The notes: generated from the sequence alone by a model not told the origin. Shown: positions 1 through 6,968, counted from the first letter of the stretch. The stretch is 8,365 nt of DNA from Anaerolineae bacterium (GCA_025454715.1 JALONY010000045.1:1-8365); one strand, 5' to 3'. A program made the numbers and translations.

Positions 1-180
1 GGGGTTGACCGGTGCGAGGTCGGCCTCGCGCCCGTTGAGGCTGGCGCGTGCCAGCAGGGCGCGGGCGAAATCGGCGGGGCTTTCGCCACTGAGGGCGACC
101 AAGCCGACCACCGTGACGACGATGGCCAAGGCGCCCATCAGCAACAGGCCGCCCAGCCAGACCAAGAGTTTGCGAAGCAT
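1..180 (-). CDS. mltG: Membrane-anchored protein, N-terminal part only; probable endolytic murein transglycosylase MltG
   Basis: Sixty codons are open from an ATG at 180 down to the window edge, so only the N-terminus is seen. It starts MLRKLLVWLGGLLLMGALAI, a short basic head followed by a hydrophobic segment at about residues 5-31 (an uncleaved anchor or signal peptide). A polar stretch follows, beginning SGESPADFARALLARASL. A weak purine-rich GAGAGAG lies about 10 nt upstream, and the start is 21 bp after the ruvX stop, so the gene is very probably the last visible member of the alaS operon. No catalytic domain is in view. The mltG call rests on the N-terminal anchor and on position: ruvX is followed by mltG (YceG/YrrL) in many bacteria. 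MltG cleaves nascent glycan strands at the outer face of the membrane. It could equally be another anchored envelope protein. Confidence 0.55.
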   Translation of the reverse strand, partial: MLRKLLVWLGGLLLMGALAIVVTVVGLVALSGESPADFARALLARASLNGREADLAPVNP

Positions 181-201
181 GGTTGAGGGTCTCTCTCTTC
201 A

Positions 202-663
202 TCAATCCTGCGGCGGCACGGGCGGGGCGGGTGCCAGCCCGTCGCGCAGGGCGTCGAGGTATGACTGTAGGATAACTCGCGCCGCGAGGTCGTCAATCGG
301 TTCGGTGGTCTTGCGGCGGAGTCGCGTCGCAATCGCTTTGGCGTCGTGGCTGGTCATCTGCTCATCCCACAGCACATAGGGGCAGGCGGTGGCCTCGGCG
401 AAGCGCGACGCCCACAGGCGCACGGTGTCGGCTTGGGTGTGCTCGCCGCTGCCCTCCAGCTCGTGCGAGGGCAGGCCAATCACGACCGCGGCGGCCTTAT
501 GCTGGTCATAGAGGGCGCGCAATTTGCGAAAGTCTTCCTCGCGGGTGGTGCGCTTGATGACCGCGATTTCACGGGCGGTCATCCACAACCGGTCGCTGAC
601 GGCCACGCCGATGCGCTTCAGGCCGTGGTCGAGGCACAACAAGGGCGGCTTGGGCGGGGTCAC
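202..663 (-). CDS. ruvX: Putative pre-16S rRNA nuclease / Holliday junction resolvase-like protein RuvX (YqgF)
   Basis: A 153-residue protein of the YqgF/RuvX family, cytoplasmic, with an RNase H-like RuvC fold. The family acts in maturing the 16S rRNA 5' end and has also been proposed as a Holliday junction resolvase. Signatures visible in order: LDHGLKRIGVAVSD (residues 11-24, first acidic residue D12), the VVIGLP strand (60-65), WDEQMTS (99-105, D100/E101) and the C-terminal EPIDDLAARVILQSYLD (121-137, D124/D125). Length is normal for the family (about 140-150), with a short proline-rich tail. The start is GTG at 663, whose bases overlap the TGA stop of the preceding gene by 4 bp (GTGA), which implies translational coupling. 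It sits between the baseplate-J-like gene and the probable mltG. Identification of the family is secure; which biochemical role dominates here cannot be read from sequence. Confidence 0.93.
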   Translation of the reverse strand: MTPPKPPLLCLDHGLKRIGVAVSDRLWMTAREIAVIKRTTREEDFRKLRALYDQHKAAAVVIGLPSHELEGSGEHTQADTVRLWASRFAEATACPYVLWDEQMTSHDAKAIATRLRRKTTEPIDDLAARVILQSYLDALRDGLAPAPPVPPQD

Positions 664-2210
664 GGGGCGACCTCGACGATGAGGATGCTGATGCGGGCGG
701 GCAGGCGTGGCAGGTTGCCGTCGAACGAGGCCGATAGGGCGATGTCGGGCGCGGTGCCCTCGGCCAATTGGTAGACGCTGGTGAGGTACAGGCGGGCGTC
801 TTCAACCGACCGACCGGCCAAGATGTCGCGCAGGGCGGCGGTGTCGATTTGGCCGGTGACTTGCCCCTCGGCGAACACGCGAAACGTCACGCTGTCGGGG
901 GCGACCGTCTCGATTGGGCCGCGCTGGTAGCTCAGCGTGCCGATGTCGAGGGTGCGCCCACGCGGGATTTGGCGGCTGAGGGCGGCGAACCCGAGTTGTT
1001 CGGCGTCCCGCTGGCTGACGATGAGCGCTTGGACGACGGCGCGCATCTCCAACGTGACCTCGCTGGCGATGGCGCCGACCTCGGCGCTGTAGACCTGCCA
1101 GTCAGCGCGCTCGGAGTCAGGGGTGATGGCGATGCTCTCGTCGATGACGAACTCGCCCGCGCCCAGCAAGGTCTGGAGCTCGGCCTGAGCCTGCGCCTGA
1201 ACCTGCTGGCGGACGGCGGCGCGCAAGCGGTCGCGGTCTTGCTGGGTGACGACCGGCAGGGCGCGGGTTTGGCCGCCGCTGAGCGGCAACAGGTTGCTGA
1301 CGGTCACATCGTCCGCCCACTCGGCCTCGACCACCACGATTTTGAGCGCGCCGACGTTGCCTTGCTCACCGGCGTACTCGGCTTGGGCTTGGATGCTGAC
1401 CTCGACCGATTGGCCTGCACCTGCGCCTAAGGTCGCCTCGGTCAGGGTTTGGAAGCGCACCGGCGTGCCGTCGGCGGTGCTGACGACCGTCCCACTCGGG
1501 ATGGGGATGGGCTGGTCGGTGCGGTTGACGAACGTGACGGTGCCACCTGCCAAAGTCGGGGGCTGGTCGAGCGCGCCGGTGGTCTGGCGGGTGCCGGTCT
1601 GGGTGACTTGGACGAGCTGGATACGGGCGGGGATGATGGCGCCCGCCGCGTCGATACCTGCCGCGCCCGCGTAGGCCGTGACCAACACATCGGCTTGGAG
1701 TGGGAGCTTGGCGATGGTGAGCGTGACGGTGGCGCCCGGCACGACGACATAGGCCGCGCCCAACAGCACCGCCAACACCAGCACGACCAGCGCGAGGCGG
1801 GCGGCGTTGGGCAAGGGCAGGCGGCGCGGCCCGCGCACGCGGCTGGCGACCGGCATCAGGTCTTCGGGGTTGGGCTCGTCCTTGGGCTTTTGGAAGCGGT
1901 TGGTGAACACCTTGCCGCGCCCGCGCTTCCAGCGCCCGCGCTCCGACGCGCCGATGGTCTCGAACGTGCTGATGTCGAGGTCTTGGGCGTGCAACACGAC
2001 CTGCGGGTCGTGGGTGACGAACGCCAAGCGGATGGCACGGCGCATCGCCTCGCGCTGGATGAGCACGAGGTCGAGCTTGCGGGTGAGCGCCGTACCATCC
2101 TCCGGCCAAATCAGCAGGACGTTTTGGCCGCGCAAAAACGAGAGCCGGTCACGGACGGACGTGGCGTCCTCGTCGGCCTCGAGCTGCACGAACGCGACAT
2201 CACGCGGCAT
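660..2210 (-). CDS. Single-pass membrane protein with baseplate-J-like domain, function unknown
   Basis: A 516-residue protein in three parts. (1) A cytoplasmic N-terminal domain (about 1-105) with alternating strands and helices: DATSVRDRLSFLRG (15-28), the strand NVLLIWP (30-36), KLDLVLIQREA (45-55) and LAFVTHDP (62-69), then a basic stretch ending RGPRR (126-130). (2) One membrane helix, about 135-158. (3) A long non-cytoplasmic region with a baseplate J/gp47-like segment at about 218-292 (GGTVTFVNRT, IPSGTVVSTADG, YAGEQGNVGALKI), then a Q/A-rich helical stretch (about 323-348) and more beta-rich sequence to the end. Basic residues before the helix predict N-in, C-out topology. The start is 7 bp after the alaS stop without a strong Shine-Dalgarno; the stop overlaps ruvX, so it is co-transcribed. 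From memory, proteins of this architecture are seen in Chloroflexota and usually annotated 'baseplate J/gp47 family protein'. No phage genes surround it, so a virion role is unlikely. An envelope role is inference from topology and neighbours. Confidence 0.85.
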   Translation of the reverse strand: MPRDVAFVQLEADEDATSVRDRLSFLRGQNVLLIWPEDGTALTRKLDLVLIQREAMRRAIRLAFVTHDPQVVLHAQDLDISTFETIGASERGRWKRGRGKVFTNRFQKPKDEPNPEDLMPVASRVRGPRRLPLPNAARLALVVLVLAVLLGAAYVVVPGATVTLTIAKLPLQADVLVTAYAGAAGIDAAGAIIPARIQLVQVTQTGTRQTTGALDQPPTLAGGTVTFVNRTDQPIPIPSGTVVSTADGTPVRFQTLTEATLGAGAGQSVEVSIQAQAEYAGEQGNVGALKIVVVEAEWADDVTVSNLLPLSGGQTRALPVVTQQDRDRLRAAVRQQVQAQAQAELQTLLGAGEFVIDESIAITPDSERADWQVYSAEVGAIASEVTLEMRAVVQALIVSQRDAEQLGFAALSRQIPRGRTLDIGTLSYQRGPIETVAPDSVTFRVFAEGQVTGQIDTAALRDILAGRSVEDARLYLTSVYQLAEGTAPDIALSASFDGNLPRLPARISILIVEVAP

Positions 2211-2217
2211 GGGGCGC

Positions 2218-4923
2218 TTACTTCAGGACGGCTTGGCGCAGCAGCTCACGGGCGCGCTCCAGCGCCTCGGGGAGCTTGCTGGGGTCTTTGCCGCCCGCTT
2301 GTGCCATCTCGGGGCGGCCACCGCCGCCGCCGCCCACGATGGGCGCGATTTGCTTAATCAGGTCACCGGCCTTGATTCCGCGCTGCGTCAGGTCGCCGGT
2401 GACGGCGGCCAGCAGTTGCGGGCGCTCGTCCAAGACGCCGCCCAAGACCAGCACGCCGCCGGTGACTTTGCCCTTGAACCAGTCGGCCATCTCGCGCAGC
2501 ACGTCCATCGGCACGCCGTCGAGCTGGGCGACCACGGCGGGCACACTGCCCAACGTCTCGACGCGCATCATCAGGGCGTCGAACTTGACCTTGGCCAGCT
2601 CACGTTGGAGCTTGGCGGTCTCTTTGTGGGCGTGCGCCAGCTCGGCCTGTAGCGCGTGCAGCCGGTCGAGCGCTTCTTCGGGCTTGGCGCCCAATTGCGA
2701 GGCGACATGGTTGAGCGCGGCGAGGCGGTGCTGGATATAGGCGATGGCGGCGTGGCCGGTCAGCGCCTCGATGCGGCGGATGCCCGCACCGGACGCACCC
2801 TCGCTGGTGAACACGAACGCGCCGATTTCACCGGTCTCATCGACGTGCACGCCGCCGCACAATTCGAGGCTGTAGCGGGTCTTGTCGTCGCCGATGGTGA
2901 CGGTGCGGACGATGTCGGGGTATTTCTCGCCGAACAAGGCCATCGCGCCGTCGGCACGCGCCTCGGTCAACGATTTGTATTGCCAGCGCACGCTGTAATT
3001 GGCCATGATGGCGCCGTTGACCGCCGACTCGACGTGGCGGAGCTGGTCTTCGGTCACGCGCCCCTCGTGCGAGAAGTCGAAACGCAGGCGGTCGGGCGCG
3101 ACCAGTGAGCCGCGTTGCTCGACGTGGGTGCCCAAGGCGGCGCGTAGGGCGGCGTGCAGCAGGTGGGTGGCGGTGTGGTTGCGGATGATGTCGTTGCGGC
3201 GGTCGGCATCGACCTCGGCGCTGGCGGTGCTGCCCACCGTCGGCTGGCCTTCCAAGACCTCGCCGGTATGCACGACCAAGCCACCGACCGGTCGGCGGGT
3301 GTCGCTGACCTCAATCAGCCAGCCGTCGCCGCGAATCAAGCCGGTATCGCTGACCTGACCACCGGCCTCGACATAAAACGGCGTCTCGCTCAGGACGACC
3401 TCGACCGCGTCGCCGGTGATGGCGCGCTCGATTTGGCCGCTCTCGCCCAAAATCGCCAAGACCGTCACGTTACGCAGGGTCGGCGCGCCATAAGGCGAGT
3501 AGGTCACGCCCGCATCGGGCAGCTTGCCGCCCCGCTTGAGCTCGGCCAGCAACGCCGCATACGACTCGGCGGACTCGATCTTGCCCATCGCCTTGCCGCC
3601 GCCGCTGACCAGCGAGTGGTTGGCCTCGGCCTCGGCGAACCCGTCGAGGTCGAGCTGATAGCCGCGCTCCTCGACCACGTCCTTAATCACCTCTAGGGGC
3701 AACCCGAGGGTGGCCTTGAGGTAGAAGGCCGACGCCCCGCCCAAGACGCTGCCCGCCGGTTGGCCATTCAGCAGGCCGTCCAGCTCCGCCAAGCCTTGGT
3801 CGAGGGTGCGGTGGAACATGGTCTCTTCTTTGGTGATGACGGCTTGGATCAGGTCGGCCTTGGCCTTCAGCTCACCATAGTGGTCGCCCATCGTCTCGAT
3901 GACCGACTGCGCCACGCGCCCCAAAAACGGCTGGTCGAAGCCGATTTTCTTGCCGAAACGGGCGGCGCGGCGGATGACCAAGCGGCAGACCGCCTGACGG
4001 CCTTTGGCGCCCGGGTTCACCCCGTCGGCAATCAGGAACACCGCGGCGCGCACGTGGTCGGCAATCACGCGGTAGGGCACGATGTTGGCATCGCGCTCCG
4101 CGTCGGTTTGGCCGGTCAGGGCTTGGGTGGCGCGGATGATGGGGGTGAACAGGTCGGTATCGTAGTTGTTGGTCTTGCCTTGCATGATGCTGACGATGCG
4201 CTCCAGCCCCATGCCGGTATCGACGCCCGGGGCGGGCAACGGCTGGTCATATTGGCCGGTGTGGGCGGGGTCGGCCTGCTGGCGGTTGAACTGCATGAAC
4301 ACCAAGTTCCAGATTTCGAGGAAGCGGTCATCCTCGGCTTGGAGCTGGGCGATGATGCTGTCTTCGCCTTGTTCGGGGGTCTTGTCCCAGTGGATTTCGC
4401 TGGTCGGGCCGCACGGGCCGGTATCGGCCATCTGCCAGAAGTTGGTCTTGGGCCCCATGCGCGCCACGCGCTTGGGGTCTACGCCCACCTCGTTGACCCA
4501 GTAACCGTAAGCCTCGTCGTCGTTTTGATAGACGGTGAAGACCAACCGATCGGCGGGCAGGCCGCAGACCACGGTCAAGAACTCGTAAGCGTAGCGGATG
4601 GCGTCACGCTTGAAGTAATCGCCGAGGCTGAAGTTGCCCAGCATCTCGAAAAAGGTATGGTGGCGGGGCGAGGGGCCGACGTTTTCGAGGTCGTTGTGCT
4701 TGCCGCTGACGCGCATACACTTTTGGGCGGTGGTGGCGCGCTTGTAATCGCGTTGCTCGAGGCCGAGGAACGCCTCTTTGAACTGCACCATGCCCGAGTT
4801 GGCAAACAACAGGGTCGGGTCGTTGCCCGGCACCAGCGAGGACGAGGCGACTTGTTTGTGGCCGTGCTCCTCGAAAAATTCCAAAAAGCTTTGCCGAATC
4901 TCGGCGCTGGTCATTTGTTTCAT
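2218..4923 (-). CDS. alaS: Alanyl-tRNA synthetase
   Basis: A 901-residue class II synthetase that charges tRNA-Ala and hydrolyses mischarged Ser/Gly-tRNA-Ala in the cytoplasm. Domains in order: aminoacylation domain with SGKHNDLENVG (73-83), motif 2 RHHTFFEMLGNFSLGDYFK (87-105), DTGPCGPTSEI (167-177) and motif 3 VDTGMGLERI (234-243); helical tRNA-recognition domain (about 250-450); editing domain with the zinc site HTATH (583-587) and CGGVH (689-693); coiled-coil linker (about 745-785); C-Ala domain with a six-glycine run and GRPEMAQAGG (869-878). Length is slightly above the usual 870-880. Catalytic and editing residues look intact, but the two residues that in E. coli contact the G3:U70 pair (N303, D400) align by eye with A306 and A404. 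The six glycines come from a CCG-type trinucleotide run near 2318-2334. The first ATG at 4923 was chosen; a second in-frame ATG at 4914 is possible. It heads the minus-strand operon. Confidence 0.97.
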   Translation of the reverse strand: MKQMTSAEIRQSFLEFFEEHGHKQVASSSLVPGNDPTLLFANSGMVQFKEAFLGLEQRDYKRATTAQKCMRVSGKHNDLENVGPSPRHHTFFEMLGNFSLGDYFKRDAIRYAYEFLTVVCGLPADRLVFTVYQNDDEAYGYWVNEVGVDPKRVARMGPKTNFWQMADTGPCGPTSEIHWDKTPEQGEDSIIAQLQAEDDRFLEIWNLVFMQFNRQQADPAHTGQYDQPLPAPGVDTGMGLERIVSIMQGKTNNYDTDLFTPIIRATQALTGQTDAERDANIVPYRVIADHVRAAVFLIADGVNPGAKGRQAVCRLVIRRAARFGKKIGFDQPFLGRVAQSVIETMGDHYGELKAKADLIQAVITKEETMFHRTLDQGLAELDGLLNGQPAGSVLGGASAFYLKATLGLPLEVIKDVVEERGYQLDLDGFAEAEANHSLVSGGGKAMGKIESAESYAALLAELKRGGKLPDAGVTYSPYGAPTLRNVTVLAILGESGQIERAITGDAVEVVLSETPFYVEAGGQVSDTGLIRGDGWLIEVSDTRRPVGGLVVHTGEVLEGQPTVGSTASAEVDADRRNDIIRNHTATHLLHAALRAALGTHVEQRGSLVAPDRLRFDFSHEGRVTEDQLRHVESAVNGAIMANYSVRWQYKSLTEARADGAMALFGEKYPDIVRTVTIGDDKTRYSLELCGGVHVDETGEIGAFVFTSEGASGAGIRRIEALTGHAAIAYIQHRLAALNHVASQLGAKPEEALDRLHALQAELAHAHKETAKLQRELAKVKFDALMMRVETLGSVPAVVAQLDGVPMDVLREMADWFKGKVTGGVLVLGGVLDERPQLLAAVTGDLTQRGIKAGDLIKQIAPIVGGGGGGRPEMAQAGGKDPSKLPEALERARELLRQAVLK

Positions 4924-4978
4924 GGGTGGTTGGGGTTCCCGCGGTGGTTAAAAGAATAAACTCGGTGTGCTTTCGCCC

Positions 4979-5008
4979 ATTATAGGCGGTCTGCCGACGG
5001 TGCGACAA
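4979..5008 (-). promoter_or_regulatory. Predicted sigma70-type promoter of the alaS operon
   Basis: On the minus strand the -35 TTGTCG (5008-5003, four of six consensus bases) is followed after 18 bp by a perfect -10 TATAAT (4984-4979). Six further bases place the start of transcription at about A4972, giving a leader of about 49 nt before the alaS ATG. That leader is too short for a T-box or riboswitch, and no strong Shine-Dalgarno is visible in it. The box sequences are seen directly; activity is inferred. Confidence 0.75.
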
Positions 5009-5045
5009 GTGACCCTGTGCGATTGGGGGTGGTTTGGCGATTTAC

Positions 5046-5054
5046 TGCTACAAT
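5046..5054 (+). promoter_or_regulatory. Predicted extended -10 promoter for the membrane glycosyltransferase gene
   Basis: TGCTACAAT carries an extended -10 TGN (5046-5048) and a near-consensus hexamer TACAAT (5049-5054, five of six). No good -35 lies at 16-18 bp; TTGGGG at 5023-5028 is at 20 bp and TTGGCG at 5034 is too close. Transcription would begin near 5060, about 33 nt before the chosen ATG at 5094. It is divergent from the alaS promoter: the alaS -35 ends about 40 bp to the left. Confidence 0.6.
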
Positions 5055-5069
5055 GCAGGACGTTTCGAG

Positions 5070-5114
5070 AGGGTGATGAGGCAGGAGTGCCGGATGAAAG
5101 CTAGGGTGATGAGG
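5070..5114 (+). repeat. Pair of exact 12-bp direct repeats around the start of the membrane glycosyltransferase gene
   Basis: AGGGTGATGAGG occurs at 5070-5081 and again at 5103-5114, 33 bp apart start to start. The copies flank the chosen start codon at 5094 and lie just downstream of the predicted transcription start. Each copy contains an in-frame ATG, so both read as Arg-Val-Met-Arg in the gene's frame. It may be a chance repeat in a purine-rich initiation region or a regulatory site; the sequence alone does not decide. Confidence 0.5.
5083..5087 (+). promoter_or_regulatory. Ribosome binding site that decides the start at 5094
   Basis: AGGAG at 5083-5087 lies 6 nt before the ATG at 5094, the best Shine-Dalgarno spacing among the in-frame starts. 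The TTG at 5034 lies upstream of the predicted transcription start, and the ATG at 5076 has its purine run only 3 nt away. ATGs at 5109 and 5115 are weaker alternatives. Confidence 0.75.
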
Positions 5115-6890
5115 ATGCGCCGCCACGCGGGCATTGCGGTGCTGTGCGTGTTGTTCGTGTTGCTCACGCAAGTCTATCAACCGTATCTGCTGGCCTATGA
5201 AGGCCCCGATGAGCCGTCGCACGTGGCGTATGTGCTGTGGGTGCGCAACACCAGCAGCTTGCCCGACCCCGTCGCGCAGTTCGAGTCGCCCATCCGCCAG
5301 CAGGTGACGCAGAACCCGCTGTATTACGTGTTGGCCGCCGTTTTCAGCACCCTGACCCCGTTCGATTACAGCACGGTGCAGGTGGCCGAGGCGCATAACC
5401 CGTGGCGCACGCATCAGGGGGCGTTGGAGCTGTACGAAAACCGCAACCAATTCTTGATGAACCCCGCTCAGCACGCCCTGACGCCCGACCAAGTGCGCCA
5501 GACCGAGGCGGTGCGCTGGTTGCGGTTGTTGTCGCCGGTGTTCGGGGTGGCGGCGGTGATTGGGCTGTACGCGGCGGCGCTGGTCTTGTGGCCTGCGCGC
5601 TATGGCTGGGCGGTGCTGGCCGCGATGGGCTTGGCCTTCAATCCGGTGTTCATCCAGACCTCGGCGGTCGTGACCAACGACTTGGCCGTGGCCGCTTTCG
5701 GCATGTGGGCGCTGTGGGCGATGCTGAGCCTGCGGCGGCACCCAAGCTCGCTGGTGTCGGCGGTCTTGGCCGGTGGGTTGGTCGGGTTGGCGGCCTTGTC
5801 CAAGACGACCGGCGCGATGTTGGTTCCGGCGGCCATATTGGCGCTGGGGGTGGGCTGGTTCGCCGCGCCGCGCCGGTCATGGGGCGTTTTGGTGCGCCAA
5901 ATGGGCGTGCTGGGCGTGGCGATGGTGGTGTTCGGCGGGTGGTGGTATGGCTGGCTGTGGCTGACCTATGGCGACCCGACCGGCTCGTTTACCCATAGCC
6001 AGATGCCGTGGGCGACGCAAGGGATGATGCACCCCGAGGCGATGCTGAATATCGCGCAACGGGCGCTCGTCTCGATGTGGGCGGACATGGGCTGGGGCGG
6101 GTCGATTATCCCACCGGCGTGGTGGTGGCTGTCGTTCTGGGTTCCGCTGGTGGGCGGTCTGCTGGGGCTTCGGCGGGTGCGCTGGTCAGCCGATGTGCTG
6201 ATTTTGCTGGCCGCGTTGCTGGGGGTGGTGCTCGGCATGGTGATGTGGGCGCGGGTGAGCTCGTTCGTGCCCGGGCGGTTGATATTTGCCGCGGTGGGGG
6301 CACCGATTTTGCTGTGGGTGTGGTGCGCCATGCAGCTCCCGCGCTTGCGTTGGGCATGGGCGGCCATGCTCGGGCTGGGCGCGGTCTTGGTCGTGCCGCT
6401 GACATTGGCACCGGCCTTCGGGACGCCGCGCCTGTACCCGCCCGACGCCTTGCCGACCGGCCTGCAAGGGCAACCGCTCGATATGGGGATTGCGCGCTTC
6501 TTGGGCTATCGCATGGCGCCCGATGCGTTGCGCCCAGACGAGGCGGCGTTTATCACGTTGTGCTGGCAAGCCCCCCCGCCGGTCGAGGGGCAGACGCATC
6601 AGCCGGTGCCCTACGCCTTTACCGTGCAATTCTTGCGCCAGAACGATTTCATCGCCTCGCAACGCGACTCGTACCCGGGGCTGGGCAATTACACGCTCTG
6701 GCAATCGGGGATGGCCTTCTGCGATGAAGTTCAGCTCAGGCCGAGTAACACCATCGAGGGCGGGCAACCTTACCGGATGATGGTGCGGCTGTATGACCCG
6801 GTGACGCAACAATCGGTGCCCGCGTACGCACCGGATGGCACGCGCACCGATTTCGTGGATGTGGTGGTGGCCGCACCGCCCAACCCTTAG
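5094..6890 (+). CDS. Polytopic membrane protein, probable GT-C glycosyltransferase (family 39-like) with C-terminal beta-rich domain
   Basis: A 598-residue membrane protein with about 10-12 predicted helices, between residues 11 and 440. After the first helix comes an outward loop with YEGPDEPSHVAYV (35-47); an acidic DE pair near the start of loop 1 is the usual catalytic/metal feature of GT-C enzymes that use polyprenyl-phosphate sugars. Other family-like marks are NPLYYVLAA (74-82), RWLRLLSPVFGVAAV (141-155), NPVFIQTSAVVTNDLA (183-198) and PGRLIFAA (393-400). From about 466 a soluble domain follows (FLGYRM, then ITLCWQAP, SQRDSYPGLGNYTLW, MMVRLYDP), predicted beta-rich and outside the cell; similar tails occur in many Chloroflexota GT39 proteins. 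It probably transfers a sugar onto a lipid, glycan or protein at the outer face, but donor and acceptor are unknown. It stands alone on its strand, divergent from alaS, with its own extended -10 promoter. A DUF2142-type annotation is the main alternative. Confidence 0.75.
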   Translation: MKARVMRMRRHAGIAVLCVLFVLLTQVYQPYLLAYEGPDEPSHVAYVLWVRNTSSLPDPVAQFESPIRQQVTQNPLYYVLAAVFSTLTPFDYSTVQVAEAHNPWRTHQGALELYENRNQFLMNPAQHALTPDQVRQTEAVRWLRLLSPVFGVAAVIGLYAAALVLWPARYGWAVLAAMGLAFNPVFIQTSAVVTNDLAVAAFGMWALWAMLSLRRHPSSLVSAVLAGGLVGLAALSKTTGAMLVPAAILALGVGWFAAPRRSWGVLVRQMGVLGVAMVVFGGWWYGWLWLTYGDPTGSFTHSQMPWATQGMMHPEAMLNIAQRALVSMWADMGWGGSIIPPAWWWLSFWVPLVGGLLGLRRVRWSADVLILLAALLGVVLGMVMWARVSSFVPGRLIFAAVGAPILLWVWCAMQLPRLRWAWAAMLGLGAVLVVPLTLAPAFGTPRLYPPDALPTGLQGQPLDMGIARFLGYRMAPDALRPDEAAFITLCWQAPPPVEGQTHQPVPYAFTVQFLRQNDFIASQRDSYPGLGNYTLWQSGMAFCDEVQLRPSNTIEGGQPYRMMVRLYDPVTQQSVPAYAPDGTRTDFVDVVVAAPPNP

Positions 6891-6893
6891 AGG

Positions 6894-6923
6894 TTGAGGG
6901 CTGGGCTAGGGCGGCGGTACACT
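6894..6923 (+). promoter_or_regulatory. Candidate promoter of tyrS
   Basis: TTGAGG (6894-6899, four of six) and TACACT (6918-6923, four of six) are separated by 18 bp, the same spacing as in the alaS and tRNA promoters. A start at about G6930 would give a leader of about 45 nt. Both boxes are imperfect, and read-through from the gene upstream is possible, so this is a moderate call. Confidence 0.4.
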
Positions 6924-6931
6924 TGAGAAGA

Positions 6932-6950
6932 GGGGCGGTGTGGCCGCCCC
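6932..6950 (+). other. GC-rich stem-loop between the glycosyltransferase gene and tyrS
   Basis: GGGGCGG (6932-6938) pairs perfectly with CCGCCCC (6944-6950) around a 5-nt TGTGG loop. No run of T follows, so it is not a typical intrinsic terminator. If the candidate promoter is real, the hairpin forms 2 nt from the 5' end of the tyrS mRNA, where it could protect the transcript; otherwise it could weakly stop transcription of the upstream gene. The leader is far too short for a T-box. Confidence 0.5.
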
Positions 6951-6964
6951 GTGCGGTCAGGAAC

Positions 6965-6968
6965 GAGG
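6965..6968 (+). promoter_or_regulatory. Ribosome binding site of tyrS
   Basis: GAGG lies 6 nt before the ATG at 6975. This favours that start over the in-frame GTG at 6951, which directly abuts the hairpin and has no Shine-Dalgarno, and over the ATG at 6981. Confidence 0.65.

Noticed and set aside
660..2210. Prophage or contractile tail remnant suggested by the baseplate-J-like domain
   Set aside because: No tail, capsid, lysis or integrase genes are nearby; the gene has a membrane anchor, an intact frame and operon-tight spacing with housekeeping genes.
2318..2334. CCG trinucleotide run as a microsatellite or phase-variable switch
   Set aside because: It encodes the conserved glycine-rich segment of the AlaRS C-Ala domain, and slips of whole units would not change frame; no sign of a switch.
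1449..2357. A 302-codon plus-strand open frame opposite the baseplate-J-like gene
   Set aside because: Composition is R/G/A/D-rich without recognisable domains, and it spans the junction of two real minus-strand genes. It is a shadow frame.
3760..4959. A 399-codon open frame on the plus strand opposite the first half of alaS
   Set aside because: It is antisense to strongly conserved AlaRS motifs; its translation is a low-complexity mix of G, A, V, L and H, typical of the mirror frame of a GC-rich gene.
5034..5093. TTG start giving a 20-residue N-terminal extension of the glycosyltransferase
   Set aside because: It lies upstream of the predicted transcription start and has no suitable ribosome binding site; ATG 5094 has AGGAG at ideal spacing.
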